Shown: positions 1 through 7,280, numbered from the stretch's first letter. The stretch is 12,026 nt of DNA from Pseudomonadota bacterium (GCA_023395465.1 JAEWZE010000236.1:1-12026), one strand, 5' to 3'. Notes: generated from the sequence alone by a model not told the origin. Program-made: numbers and translations.

Positions 1-1352
1 CCGGCGTCCGATTCCGCCGCCATCCATGCGAACACGGCGTACGCGGCGAGGTTCTGCGCCAGGTCGGCCGGGTCGATCTTGTCGAGCGTGTCGTCGGCGT
101 TGTGGTGCAGGTCGAAATACCGCGTCCCGTCCTGCCCCAGCCACGCCCAGGCGCCGCCGACGGCGGCCAGCGGGGAGATGTCGGGGCCGGGACCGCCCTT
201 GCCCGGCAGGTGCGCGATGCCGAGCGGCGCCAGCGCTCCGGCAATCCGTGCGACAGCCGGCGCGTCGCCGCCGCTGGTGTTGAAGCCGTAGATGCGGCCG
301 GCGCCGAAGTCGCTCTCCACCGCGATGACGTGGTTGGCCACGTCGGCCGCATGGCGGCGCGCGTATTCGCGTCCGCCAAGCAGGCCCTGCTCCTCGTTGG
401 CGAACGCGACCACGCGGATCGTGCGCCGCGGGCGCTGCGGCAGCTGGCCGATCAGGTGGCCGGCCGCCATGGTGATGCCGATCCCCGAGGCGTCGTCGAT
501 CGCGCCGGTGCCCAGGTCCCAGGAATCGAGGTGCGCGCCCAGCAGCACCACCTCCTGCGGCGCATCGCGCCCGGTGATCTCGCCGATCACGTTGTGCGAG
601 GTGTATTCGCCATCCCAGCCGCAGTCCAGGGCCAGGCGCACGCGCACCGGGCCGCGCTGCAGCAGGCGCGCGAGCTGGTCGGCATCGGGCAGCGACAGTG
701 CGGCCGCGGGCACCGGCTCCAGGCCGTCGTCGAAGCGCGTGATGCCGGTGTTGGCGACGCGCTGCGCGCTGGTGCTGGCCGAACGCATGAGGAAGCCGAC
801 CGCGCCCTTGCGGATCGCCTCGGAGGGTCCGCGGCTGCGGATCGCACCACCCTTGCCGTAGCCGCTGCCGTCGCGCGCACGCGGCATCGCGTGATCGACG
901 AAGGCGATCCTCCCCTGCAGCGAGCCGGCCGGCGCCGCCTGCAGCGCTTCCAGGCTGTCGAAGCGCACGATCTCCGCCTCGACCGTTCCGCCGGGGCTGC
1001 CGCCCAGCGCGGTCACCACCAGCGGCTGCGCATGCGCGCCCAGGACCTGCGCCGATTCGCCGCGGCGCTCCCACCTGGGGAAGGTGACCGGCTCGGTCCA
1101 CACGCGGTCGTAGCCCAGCTCGCGGAACTTCGCCTGTGCCCAGGCCACCGCGCGTGCGTCGGCTTCGCTGCCGGCCAGGCGCGGACCGATCTCGGTGGTC
1201 AGCGATTCGACCACGCGCCATGCGGTGGTGTCGGCCAGTGCCCGTTCGCGCAGTGAGGCCGCGGTGTCGAGGGCGGCCCCGCTGCCCGACAGCGCGGGCA
1301 GCGGGCAGGCGCACAGCAGGCAGGCGGACAACAACAGCATGGCCAGGCGCAT
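1..1352 (-). CDS. Secreted M28-family zinc peptidase, C-terminus cut by window edge
   Basis: A di-zinc exopeptidase of the M28 family, closest in layout to carboxypeptidase Q/PGCP-like aminopeptidases; it should cleave small peptides outside the cytoplasm. The frame is open from an ATG at 1352 to the window edge, giving 450 codons. Visible metal-site elements in order are H274-L-D276, the GAIDDASG segment with D286/D287, N-E320-E321-Q (catalytic and ligand glutamates), D348 in VESDFGAG, and H416-H417-N-A-D-D-T. A PA-like insert lies at about residues 130-235, between the N-terminal part and the catalytic core. The N-terminus is a short hydrophobic export signal; LSAC at residues 8-11 resembles a lipobox but sits unusually early, so lipoprotein or soluble secreted protein are both possible. 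A GGAAGG ribosome site lies about 7 bases upstream of the chosen start. Family length suggests only a few residues are missing. The exact substrate is unknown. Confidence 0.92.
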   Translation of the reverse strand, partial: MRLAMLLLSACLLCACPLPALSGSGAALDTAASLRERALADTTAWRVVESLTTEIGPRLAGSEADARAVAWAQAKFRELGYDRVWTEPVTFPRWERRGESAQVLGAHAQPLVVTALGGSPGGTVEAEIVRFDSLEALQAAPAGSLQGRIAFVDHAMPRARDGSGYGKGGAIRSRGPSEAIRKGAVGFLMRSASTSAQRVANTGITRFDDGLEPVPAAALSLPDADQLARLLQRGPVRVRLALDCGWDGEYTSHNVIGEITGRDAPQEVVLLGAHLDSWDLGTGAIDDASGIGITMAAGHLIGQLPQRPRRTIRVVAFANEEQGLLGGREYARRHAADVANHVIAVESDFGAGRIYGFNTSGGDAPAVARIAGALAPLGIAHLPGKGGPGPDISPLAAVGGAWAWLGQDGTRYFDLHHNADDTLDKIDPADLAQNLAAYAVFAWMAAESDA

Positions 1353-1366
1353 CGATAGCCTTCCGT

Positions 1367-1405
1367 AAAACGACGAAGCCGCGAGCCTAGCAGGCCCGCG
1401 GCTTC
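1367..1405 (-). terminator. Intrinsic terminator of mscL
   Basis: The 9-base arms GAAGCCGCG (1375-1383) and CGCGGCTTC (1397-1405) are perfectly complementary. The stem continues after one A/C mismatch with GCC (1385-1387) pairing GGC (1393-1395) around a 5-base loop. On the minus strand the stem is followed after GTCG by TTTT (1370-1367). It lies 21 bases past the mscL stop and just before the peptidase ribosome site, so the peptidase gene probably uses its own promoter or limited read-through. Confidence 0.7.
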
Positions 1406-1426
1406 GCACGCGAGGCGCGCAGCCGG

Positions 1427-1837
1427 CTATTTGCGCAGCGAGTCGCGGATCTCGCGCAGCAGCAGCACTTCCTCCGTCGGCGCCGCGGGCACGGGCGCGG
1501 CCTCGGGCTTCTTGTGGATGCGGTTGATCGTCCTGATCACCATGAAGATGGCGAAGGCGATGATGACGAACTGGATGATCGCGTTGACGAACTCGCCGAT
1601 GCCCAGGGTCAGCGCAGGCACCTCGGTGCCCGCGGCATCGACCGAGGCCTCGCGCAGCACGATCGCCCAGCTGGAGAAGTCCACGCCGCCGGTGAGCAGG
1701 CCGATCACCGGCATGATCAGGTTGTCGACCAGCGACGAGACGATCTTGCCGAACGCGCCGCCGATCACCACGCCCACGGCGAGGTCGATGACGTTGCCGC
1801 GCATCGCGAATTCCTTGAACTCACTGATCATGCCCAT
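1427..1837 (-). CDS. mscL: Large-conductance mechanosensitive channel MscL
   Basis: Inner-membrane homopentameric channel that opens under membrane tension and releases solutes during hypo-osmotic shock. The 136-residue product has family length. It starts with the amphipathic N-terminal helix (ISEFKEFAMRGN), then TM1 with the glycine-rich VIDLAVGVVIGGAFGKIVSSL pore segment (about residues 16-36), a periplasmic loop containing GGVDFSSW, TM2 around FVNAIIQFVIIAFAIFMVI (about residues 83-101), a Pro/Ala-rich linker, and the conserved C-terminal helix EEVLLLREIRDSLRK that bundles in the cytoplasm. GAGGAG lies 5 bases before the ATG and supports this start. The gene follows the FAH-family gene by 51 bases on the same strand, so cotranscription is possible; a terminator hairpin follows its stop. 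Confidence 0.98.
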   Translation of the reverse strand: MGMISEFKEFAMRGNVIDLAVGVVIGGAFGKIVSSLVDNLIMPVIGLLTGGVDFSSWAIVLREASVDAAGTEVPALTLGIGEFVNAIIQFVIIAFAIFMVIRTINRIHKKPEAAPVPAAPTEEVLLLREIRDSLRK

Positions 1838-1888
1838 CGGCGTCTCCTCGCAGTATGTTGGCGTGGCGGCGGTCGCCGCGCGCGGCCA

Positions 1889-2602
1889 CTATGCCGAGCG
1901 CGCGTGCAGCTGGCAACGCAGTTCCAGCAGGTCGTCCAGGCGCGCCACGCAGGCATCGCCCGGCTGCAGCGCGGCCACGCCGGCCGGCGTGCCCATGTAC
2001 ACCAGGTCGCCGGCACGCAGCGCGTAGAGCTTCGACAGTTCGTGCAGGATCTCCGGCACGTCCCAGATCAGCTGGTCGAGCGTCGACTGCTGGCGGACCT
2101 GCCCGTTGACCTCAAGCGACAGCCGTCGCGCCGCGAGTTCGCCGACCTGTGCCGCAGGCACTAACTCGCTTGCCGGAGCCGACTGGTCGAAGCCCTTGGC
2201 GGTATCCCAGGGCAGTCCCCTGGACTTGGCCGCGGCCTGCAGGTCGCGACGGGTCAGGTCCAGGCCGATGCCGTAGCCGAATACCAGCGCCTGTGCCTCC
2301 GCGACCGGCAACTCGCCATGCGGTGCATCCTGGCCGAGCGCGACCACCAGTTCGACTTCGTGATGCAGGTCGCCGGTGCCGGGCGGATAGGCGACATGGC
2401 CGTCGACGACGATCGCGTCGGCCGGCTTATGGAAGAACACGGGGGTGCCGCGATCGGCCCTGGAGGCCGGCACGGTGGCGCCCATCTCGCGCGCGTGGTC
2501 GGCGAAGTTGCGGCCAACGCAGTAGATGCGGCGCACCGGGAACGTGCCGCCGCCGCGCACGGGGATGCGCGGGATCGCGGGTGCCTCGATGACGTCCCGC
2601 AT
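1889..2602 (-). CDS. Fumarylacetoacetate hydrolase (FAH) family protein
   Basis: A 237-residue single-domain FAH-fold enzyme. Members of this small class act on 2-oxo acids and acylpyruvates (hydrolysis, decarboxylation or oxaloacetate keto-enol tautomerisation), using Mg2+ or Mn2+ in the cytoplasm. The entry signature RRIYCVGRNFADHAREMG is at residues 24-41. The metal ligands are E82 and E84 in HHEVELVVALG and D115 in GIGLDLTRRDLQ. FFHKPADA (56-63), AKGFDQSAP and GDLVYMGTPAGV near the C-terminus are also typical. The frame runs open further upstream to 2929, but I place the start at the ATG 5 bases after the stop of the small membrane-protein gene, because homologues begin near here and upstream residues lack family character. 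No clear Shine-Dalgarno is visible, so translational coupling is likely. Substrate is undetermined. Confidence 0.9.
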   Translation of the reverse strand: MRDVIEAPAIPRIPVRGGGTFPVRRIYCVGRNFADHAREMGATVPASRADRGTPVFFHKPADAIVVDGHVAYPPGTGDLHHEVELVVALGQDAPHGELPVAEAQALVFGYGIGLDLTRRDLQAAAKSRGLPWDTAKGFDQSAPASELVPAAQVGELAARRLSLEVNGQVRQQSTLDQLIWDVPEILHELSKLYALRAGDLVYMGTPAGVAALQPGDACVARLDDLLELRCQLHARSA

Positions 2603-2607
2603 CGGGA

Positions 2608-2898
2608 TCAGCGCAGGAGCGGCTGGCCGGGTTTGGACACGACGCGGTATTCGGCGTCGAGCGTTCCGGCGCGCGGCCTGGAGGTGCGGTTGCGCAACGC
2701 GCCACGCAGCAGGCCGAACGACACCATTGCCGCGCCCACGAACAGGCCCACCACCAGCAGGACCGCCAGCACCGCCACGCCCACCAGTCCCAGCACCACG
2801 CGCAGCAGCGGATTGCGCGGCTTGCGCGGCGTGAACAGGCCCCGCACGCCGGAGGCGTCGATGCGGGCGTGGAGCGAACGGTACAGGACAGACGACAT
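2608..2898 (-). CDS. Small single-pass membrane protein, function unknown
   Basis: I do not recognise a named family. From the ATG at 2898 the product is 96 residues: a soluble basic N-terminus (about 30 residues, containing SLHARIDASGVRGLFTPRKPR), one strongly hydrophobic helix at about residues 33-57 rich in Val, Leu, Ala and Gly, a short MVSFGLLRGALRNR segment, and a polar Arg-rich tail. By the positive-inside rule the Arg/Lys-rich N-terminus is probably cytoplasmic. The frame also runs back to a TTG at 2952, but those 18 extra residues fall in the likely promoter region and look non-coding. No strong ribosome site precedes the ATG. The stop lies 5 bases before the FAH-family start, so the two are probably one transcript. 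Confidence 0.7.
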   Translation of the reverse strand: MSSVLYRSLHARIDASGVRGLFTPRKPRNPLLRVVLGLVGVAVLAVLLVVGLFVGAAMVSFGLLRGALRNRTSRPRAGTLDAEYRVVSKPGQPLLR

Positions 2899-2928
2899 TC
2901 GGTGGGGGTGCGACAATGTGGAGGCCCA

Positions 2929-2959
2929 AGTATCGGGCGCAGCCGCCACCAAGTTGTAA
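2929..2959 (-). promoter_or_regulatory. Possible sigma-70 promoter for the membrane-protein/FAH operon
   Basis: On the minus strand TTACAA (2959-2954) and GATACT (2934-2929) are separated by 19 bases, longer than the 17 optimum. A start near 2922 would give a leader of about 24 bases. It lies in the 82-base gap shared with the divergent Rieske gene. Weak match; prediction only. Confidence 0.25.
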
Positions 2960-2980
2960 CAGGATCGTTAAACCGTCGAC

Positions 2981-3343
2981 ATGAACACCCTGTACCCCGC
3001 CTCATCGCTGATCGCGCTGGACGCCATTCCCGACGGCGGATTCGCCGAGGTCGAAGCCGTGGTCGACGGCGATGCCGAGTCGCTGATCCTGCATCGCGAC
3101 GGCGACCAGGTGCGCGCCTGGTTCAACGTCTGCCCGCACGCGGGGCGTCGCCTCGACTGGTCGCCGGGCCAGTTCCTCAAGTCGAAGGAAGGCCTGCTGG
3201 TGTGCGCCGTGCACGGCGCCAGCTTCGAGCTGGGCGGCGGCGCATGCGTCGCCGGCCCCTGCCGCGGCGAGGCCCTGCGCGCGGTGGCGGTGAAGGTGCA
3301 GGACGGCCACCTGGTGCTGGAGACGTCGCAGCGCAGCGGATAG
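2981..3343 (+). CDS. Rieske [2Fe-2S] ferredoxin-like protein
   Basis: A 120-residue stand-alone Rieske domain, expected to carry one [2Fe-2S] cluster with two Cys and two His ligands and to pass single electrons in the cytoplasm. Ligand box 1 is C51-P-H53 (CPHAGRRLD) and box 2 is C75-A-V-H78-G, 22 residues later, as the fold requires. GPCRGEALRAV near residues 92-102 matches the loop usually seen before the last strands (GPC-x-G). There is no signal peptide or membrane anchor, so it is of the ferredoxin/NirD-like type and not a cytochrome bc1 subunit. It is a single-gene unit between two minus-strand genes; no oxygenase or reductase partner is nearby, so its redox partner is unknown. Only a weak AGGAT precedes the start. 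Confidence 0.9.
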   Translation: MNTLYPASSLIALDAIPDGGFAEVEAVVDGDAESLILHRDGDQVRAWFNVCPHAGRRLDWSPGQFLKSKEGLLVCAVHGASFELGGGACVAGPCRGEALRAVAVKVQDGHLVLETSQRSG

Positions 3344-3355
3344 CCCGCCGACGTT

Positions 3356-3373
3356 GCGCCGTTTGGGCGGCGC
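3356..3373. terminator. Possible bidirectional hairpin between converging genes
   Basis: GCGCCG (3356-3361) and CGGCGC (3368-3373) form a 6-base stem with loop TTTGGG in the 60-base gap between the converging Rieske and permease genes. Neither strand has a T-run after it, so it is at best a weak terminator. Confidence 0.25.
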
Positions 3374-3403
3374 GATCGATCGGCTGCCGGACTGGCGTGC
3401 CGC

Positions 3404-5242
3404 TCAGAACATCAGGTTGACCACCAGCACCACGATGAACGTGTAGATCAGCGACAGCGGCACGCCGATCTTCCACAGTTCGCGCGGCTGGTAGCCACCG
3501 GGCCCGGTGATCATCGACATCACCGGGTTGGACTGGGTGACGAAGTTGTTCGACGCCGACAGCGCGACGATCAGCGCGAACGCGGTGGGATTGCCGCCGG
3601 TGGCGAGCGCCATGTTCACCGCGATCGGCACCACCACGATCGTCGCACCGACGTGGCTGATCACCATCGAGAAGGCGGCGGTGAGCAGGGCGACTGCGAA
3701 TTCGAGCAGCCACACCGGCAGTCCGCCTGGCAGCCGTTCGATGGTATGGCCGGCGATCCAGGCCGCGGCGCCGCTGCCGTCCATCGCCCAGCCCAGCGGG
3801 ATCAGGCAGGCCATCAGGAACACCGTCTTCCAGCTGATCGCGCCGTAGGCCTCGTCCATCTTCAGCACGCCGAACACCAGCATGCCGGCCACGCCGGTCA
3901 TCAGCGCGATCGAGGTCGGCACGCGTCCGGACAGCGCGATCAGCATGGTCACCGCGAAAATGACCATGGCGATGCGGAACTTGTGCGGCCGCTGCTCGCC
4001 CTTGGGGTAGTCGGTGACGATGACGAAGTCGCGCTTGCCCGCGGCCTGGGCCAGGTCCTGCCAGATGCTGTGCAGCACCAGCATGTCGCCGGCGCGCAGC
4101 GCCGTGTCGCGCAGGTTCTCGCGGATCACCGTCTTGTCGCGGTTGATCGCCAGCAGGCTGATGCCGTACTGCCGGCGCAGCTGCAGGTCGGCCGCGGTCT
4201 TGCCGATGAACTTGGACGTGGGCGGGATCACCGCCTCGGAAATGCCCGCGCGGCTGGGGTTGAACAGGTCGGCGAAGTTGCGCAGGCGCGAGTTCATGCG
4301 CAGGAACTGGTTCTGCGCGAAATCGGCGACCTGCTGGCGCGGGCCCATCGCGCCGAGCACGCTGCCCACCCAGATGCGCGCATCGGGCGGCGGCGCCAGC
4401 CGCGACTCGTTGCCGGTCTGCAGCGCCAGCAGCAGCGGCGCGTTGTGCAGCGCCTCGGCTTCGCCGAATGTCATGCCCACCAGCGGACTGTCGGCGCTGA
4501 CGATCAGTTCGTGCACTTCGCCCTCGATGCCGTAGGTGCGCGAGAAGTAGCTCTCGGTGCGCGCCGGGGTCACGTTCGCGTCGCCCTCTTCGCGCAGCCG
4601 GCGCTTGCCCTGGAATCGGAAGTAGAGCAGGCCCGCGCCGAGCAGCGCCAGGCCGATCGGCGCCGGAGCGAACATGTTCAGCGGCTCGAGCGTCGCCGCG
4701 CCCGAGGGCAGGTTGGCGTTGGTCGCCACCAGCAGGTCGTTGAGCAGGATCAGCGGCGAATTGCCGACCATGGTCAGGGTGCCGCCCAGCACGATCGACA
4801 CCGCCACCGGCAGCAGCAGCCGCGACAGGCTGATGCCTGTGCGCGATGACAGGCGCGAGACGACGGGCAGGTACAGCGCCATCACCGACGGGTTCTGCAT
4901 CACCGAGGAGTTGAGGCCGGCGATGCCCGAGACCAGCAGCAGCAGCCGGTCCTCCATGCCGCGCGCGCGGCGCAGCAGCCAGGCCGCGAGGCGGTTGAGC
5001 GCGCCGGTGCGGTCCAGGCCCATGCCCAGGATCATCGTGGCGATCACGCTGATCACCGCGTTGGAGGAGAAGCCGTTGAACAGGTCCTCCGGCTGCACCA
5101 GGCCGGTCAGGCCCAGCATCACCAGCACCACCAGCGCGACCAGGTCGGCGCGCACGCGCTGGAACACGAACAGGATCATGGTCAGGCCCACCAGCCCGAG
5201 CACGATCTTCATGTCCGTGGTGAGCGCGAGCTGGGGGTCCAT
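3404..5242 (-). CDS. SLC13-type permease with central TrkA-C (RCK_C)-like domains
   Basis: A 612-residue inner-membrane transporter of the divalent anion:Na+ symporter/SAC1-like group, which carries sulfate, dicarboxylates or related anions; the substrate cannot be read here. Helices fill residues 11-210 and 421-612. The first half has the re-entrant region around N111-SSVMQNPSVMALYLP and GGTLTMVGNSPLI (153-165). The second half has the matching FSMVISHVGATIVVVP and SASNNFVTQSNPVMSMI (562-578). Residues 211-420 are soluble and contain two repeats like TrkA-C domains (EVHELIVSADSPLVGMTFGE..., then SEAVIPPTSKFIGKTAADL...), probably cytoplasmic regulatory domains. I start at the ATG at 5242; the frame runs open 12 codons further but those residues (PIPHSRFPP) are encoded by the heptad repeat. 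No Shine-Dalgarno is visible. The start codon overlaps the stop of a 38-codon ORF. Confidence 0.9.
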   Translation of the reverse strand: MDPQLALTTDMKIVLGLVGLTMILFVFQRVRADLVALVVLVMLGLTGLVQPEDLFNGFSSNAVISVIATMILGMGLDRTGALNRLAAWLLRRARGMEDRLLLLVSGIAGLNSSVMQNPSVMALYLPVVSRLSSRTGISLSRLLLPVAVSIVLGGTLTMVGNSPLILLNDLLVATNANLPSGAATLEPLNMFAPAPIGLALLGAGLLYFRFQGKRRLREEGDANVTPARTESYFSRTYGIEGEVHELIVSADSPLVGMTFGEAEALHNAPLLLALQTGNESRLAPPPDARIWVGSVLGAMGPRQQVADFAQNQFLRMNSRLRNFADLFNPSRAGISEAVIPPTSKFIGKTAADLQLRRQYGISLLAINRDKTVIRENLRDTALRAGDMLVLHSIWQDLAQAAGKRDFVIVTDYPKGEQRPHKFRIAMVIFAVTMLIALSGRVPTSIALMTGVAGMLVFGVLKMDEAYGAISWKTVFLMACLIPLGWAMDGSGAAAWIAGHTIERLPGGLPVWLLEFAVALLTAAFSMVISHVGATIVVVPIAVNMALATGGNPTAFALIVALSASNNFVTQSNPVMSMITGPGGYQPRELWKIGVPLSLIYTFIVVLVVNLMF

Positions 5243-5358
5243 CAGCAGGGGCGGGAATCGGGAATGGGGAATGGGCAATCGAGACAGCCGGGCGCCACCA
5301 TGGCCGGATCAGCACCCCGTCGCGCCGCCTGCATCACCGGAACCAGCGCAATGGTCAT
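5242..5358 (-). other. 38-codon ORF bridging trmB and the permease gene; doubtful
   Basis: An ATG at 5358 overlaps the trmB stop as ATGA. Its TGA at 5244-5242 overlaps the permease ATG as TGATG. The predicted peptide begins MTIALVPVMQAARRG and ends CPFPIPDSRPC, the last part being translated heptad repeat. Nothing in the peptide resembles a known family. It may be chance, or it may serve only to carry ribosomes from trmB to the permease start, which has no visible ribosome site. Confidence 0.15.
5253..5280. repeat. Heptad tandem repeat, left arm
   Basis: Four contiguous 7-base units read GGGAATC, GGGAATG, GGGAATG and GGCAATC. The first two units (5253-5266) are an exact inverted copy of 5381-5394. 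They lie upstream of the permease start. From memory such GGGAATC/GGGAATG strings are dispersed between genes in Xanthomonadaceae; I could not check this here. Confidence 0.8.
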
Positions 5359-6125
5359 GGGTCTCCCATTCCCGATGCTTCATTCCCGATTCCCGGCTTG
5401 TCGTACAGCAGGTCCCAGACGCCGTGTCCCAGGCGCTGGCCGCGGGTCTCGAAGTGCGTCTGCGGGCGCCAGTCCGGGCGCGGGACGTGGCCGCGCGGGC
5501 CTGCGCGGTTGACCAGTCCGGGGGTGGCGTCGAGCACGTCCCACATCTGCTCGGCATAGTCCTGCCAGTCGGTGGCCAGGTGCAAGCGGCCATCGGCGGC
5601 AAGCTTGCGCACCAGCAGCTGCGCGAACGCCGGCTGCACCAGGCGGCGCTTGTTGTGGCGCTTCTTGTGCCAGGGGTCGGGAAAGTAGATGCGCACCTCG
5701 TCGAGGCTGCCGTCGGCGATCTCGTGCTGCAGCACCTCCACCGCGTCGTGGTGGTACAGGCGCACGTGGGTCGCGCCATCGGCGTCGAGCGCGTTGAGCA
5801 GGCGGCCCACGCCGGGCGCGTGCACCTCGATCCCGATCAGGTCCCGGTCGGCATCGTGCGCGGCGGCGAAGCGCAGGGCCTCGCCGTTGCCGAAGCCGAT
5901 CTCGAGCACGCGCGGCGCGCGACGCCCGAACTCGGCGTCGAAATCGCGCGGCTGGCCGCGGTAGTCCAGGCCGTAGCGCGGCCACAGCGCGTCGAACGCG
6001 CGCTGCTGGGCCTCGGTGAAGCGGCCCTGGCGCAACACGAAGCTGCGGACCTCACGACGGCCTTCGACGACGGTGAACGGCTTGGGCGGAACCTTGGCGC
6101 CGTCGCTGGCGAACGGATCGGTCAT
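5355..6125 (-). CDS. trmB: tRNA (guanine-N7-)-methyltransferase TrmB
   Basis: Methylates N7 of G46 in the variable loop of many tRNAs using S-adenosylmethionine. The 256-residue product has a Rossmann methyltransferase core: motif I VLEIGFGNGE (residues 73-82), acidic E100 after strand 2, D127 in HHDAVEVL, and the family signature IYFPDPWHKKRHNKRRL (147-162) with D150. Near the C-terminus TDWQDYAEQM and the block THFETRGQRLGHGVWDL (223-239) bind tRNA and cofactor in this family. The start is the ATG at 6125, 4 bases after the thiG stop, so the genes are coupled. The last 12 residues, GIGNEASGMGDP, are not family sequence: they are encoded by the right heptad array, and E. coli TrmB ends only a few residues after the GHGVWDL block. 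The stop overlaps the ATG of a 38-codon ORF. Confidence 0.97.
   Translation of the reverse strand: MTDPFASDGAKVPPKPFTVVEGRREVRSFVLRQGRFTEAQQRAFDALWPRYGLDYRGQPRDFDAEFGRRAPRVLEIGFGNGEALRFAAAHDADRDLIGIEVHAPGVGRLLNALDADGATHVRLYHHDAVEVLQHEIADGSLDEVRIYFPDPWHKKRHNKRRLVQPAFAQLLVRKLAADGRLHLATDWQDYAEQMWDVLDATPGLVNRAGPRGHVPRPDWRPQTHFETRGQRLGHGVWDLLYDKPGIGNEASGMGDP
5360..5394. repeat. Heptad repeat, right arm, inside the trmB 3' end
   Basis: Read on the minus strand from 5394, the 7-base units are GGGAATC, GGGAATG, AAGCATC, GGGAATG and GGAGACC, keeping 7-base phase although two units have decayed. The first 14 bases are the exact inverse of 5253-5266, about 115 bases away. The array encodes the last residues of TrmB. 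Confidence 0.75.
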
Positions 6126-6129
6126 GCGC

Positions 6130-6927
6130 TCAGCCGACCAGGCCGTCCACCGGCGAAGAGGCGCTGGCGTAGCGCTTGCGGGGGATCCGTCCGGCGAGGA
6201 AGGCGTCGCGTCCTGCTTCCACCGCGAGCTTCATCGCCCGCGCCATGCGCACCGGATCCCTGGCGCCGGCGATCGCGGTGTTCATCAGCACGCCGTGGCA
6301 GCCCAGTTCCATCGCGATCGCCGCGTCGGACGCGGTGCCCACGCCGGCATCGACGATGATCGGCACCTTGGCGTTCTCGATGATCTCGAGCAGGTTGTAG
6401 CGGTTCTGGATGCCCAGGCCGGAGCCGATCGGCGCGGCCAGGGGCATCACCGCCACGCAGCCGATCTCCTCCAGGCGCCTGGCCAGGATCGGATCGTCGC
6501 TGGTGTAGACCATCACTTCGAAGCCATCGGCGACGAGCTGCTCGGCGGCCTTGAGCGTCTGCACCACGTCGGGGTAGAGCGTCTTCTGGTCGCCCAGCAC
6601 CTCGAGCTTGGTGAGGTTGTGTCCGTCCAGCAGCTCGCGCGCCAGGCGGCAGGTGCGCACGGCGTCCTCGGCGGTGTAGCAGCCGGCGGTGTTGGGCAGG
6701 ATGGTGTAGCGGTCCGGCGGCAGCACGTCGAGCAGGTTCGGCTCGCCCGGATCCTGGCCAATGTTGGTGCGGCGGATGGCGACGGTGACGATCTGCGCGC
6801 CGGCGGCCTCGGTGGCGCGGCGGGTCTCGTCGAGGTCGCTGAACTTGCCGGTGCCGGTCAGCAGGCGCGAATGGTAGGACTTGCCGGCGATGACGAGGGC
6901 GTCATCGGAAGTGGAGTGCGTGGTCAT
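6130..6927 (-). CDS. thiG: Thiazole synthase ThiG
   Basis: Cytoplasmic TIM-barrel enzyme that condenses 1-deoxy-D-xylulose 5-phosphate, dehydroglycine or iminoglycine, and sulfur from ThiS thiocarboxylate into the thiazole phosphate moiety of thiamine. The product is 265 residues, normal for the family. GTGKF (residues 25-29), RRTNIGQDPGEPNLLDVLP, PNTAGCYTAEDAVRTCRLAREL, and the Schiff-base lysine K107 in TKLEVLGD are all present. The phosphate-binding loops PLAAPIGSGLGIQN and VDAGVGTASDAAIAMELG, followed by GVLMNTAIAGARDPV, complete the barrel. I start at the ATG at 6927; the open frame back to 7029 has no ThiG character. GATAAT lies 6 bases before this ATG, suggesting a leaderless transcript. 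trmB follows 4 bases after the stop. Its partner thiS is about 790 bases upstream instead of adjacent. Confidence 0.97.
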   Translation of the reverse strand: MTTHSTSDDALVIAGKSYHSRLLTGTGKFSDLDETRRATEAAGAQIVTVAIRRTNIGQDPGEPNLLDVLPPDRYTILPNTAGCYTAEDAVRTCRLARELLDGHNLTKLEVLGDQKTLYPDVVQTLKAAEQLVADGFEVMVYTSDDPILARRLEEIGCVAVMPLAAPIGSGLGIQNRYNLLEIIENAKVPIIVDAGVGTASDAAIAMELGCHGVLMNTAIAGARDPVRMARAMKLAVEAGRDAFLAGRIPRKRYASASSPVDGLVG

Positions 6928-6933
6928 CGCCCG

Positions 6934-6939
6934 ATTATC
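6934..6939 (-). promoter_or_regulatory. Minus-10 box for a probably leaderless thiG transcript
   Basis: On the minus strand GATAAT (6939-6934) is followed by CGGGCG and then the thiG ATG. A start site 6-7 bases after the box would fall on or next to the A of the ATG. No convincing minus-35 hexamer is visible, and no Shine-Dalgarno precedes the ATG. Confidence 0.45.
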
Positions 6940-7280
6940 GCGCAAAGGCGCCGGGATGCGGGCGGCTGGGGAAAACCGTGGTGCTCTGCATCGCGCGTCG
7001 CGTAGTGCGGGCGAGGCGATGGCTGCCATCGGCGTGGATGGGGGCGGCGGTGCGGGGCTGCGGACGTCACTCTTGCGGCGGAGGTTCTGCCGGTGTTTCC
7101 GGGGCGCATCTCATCTGGCGCTCGATGCCTTGGGGCGGGAGCAGTCATCCGGTCCTTCCGGCGGTGTGGAATCGAGTGGTTAGGTGACCTGGGCCAACGA
7201 TCGTGGGTTGCGTCCCGGCGGCCGGGATCACGAGGGGCACACCATGGGTGCTCAGGACGCCAGTCGGAGATGACCGGGCT

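Noticed and set aside
102..1256. Plus-strand open frame of 384 codons
   Set aside because: Antisense to the M28 peptidase, whose minus-strand frame has all zinc-site motifs in order.
3177..5315. Minus-strand open frame of 712 codons overlapping the permease
   Set aside because: Shifted-frame shadow of the permease gene, Arg/Ala/Pro-rich without hydrophobic helices, whereas the chosen frame has the full transporter pattern.
4674..6359. Plus-strand open frame of 561 codons
   Set aside because: Antisense to the permease, trmB and thiG, which all have clear family motifs on the minus strand.
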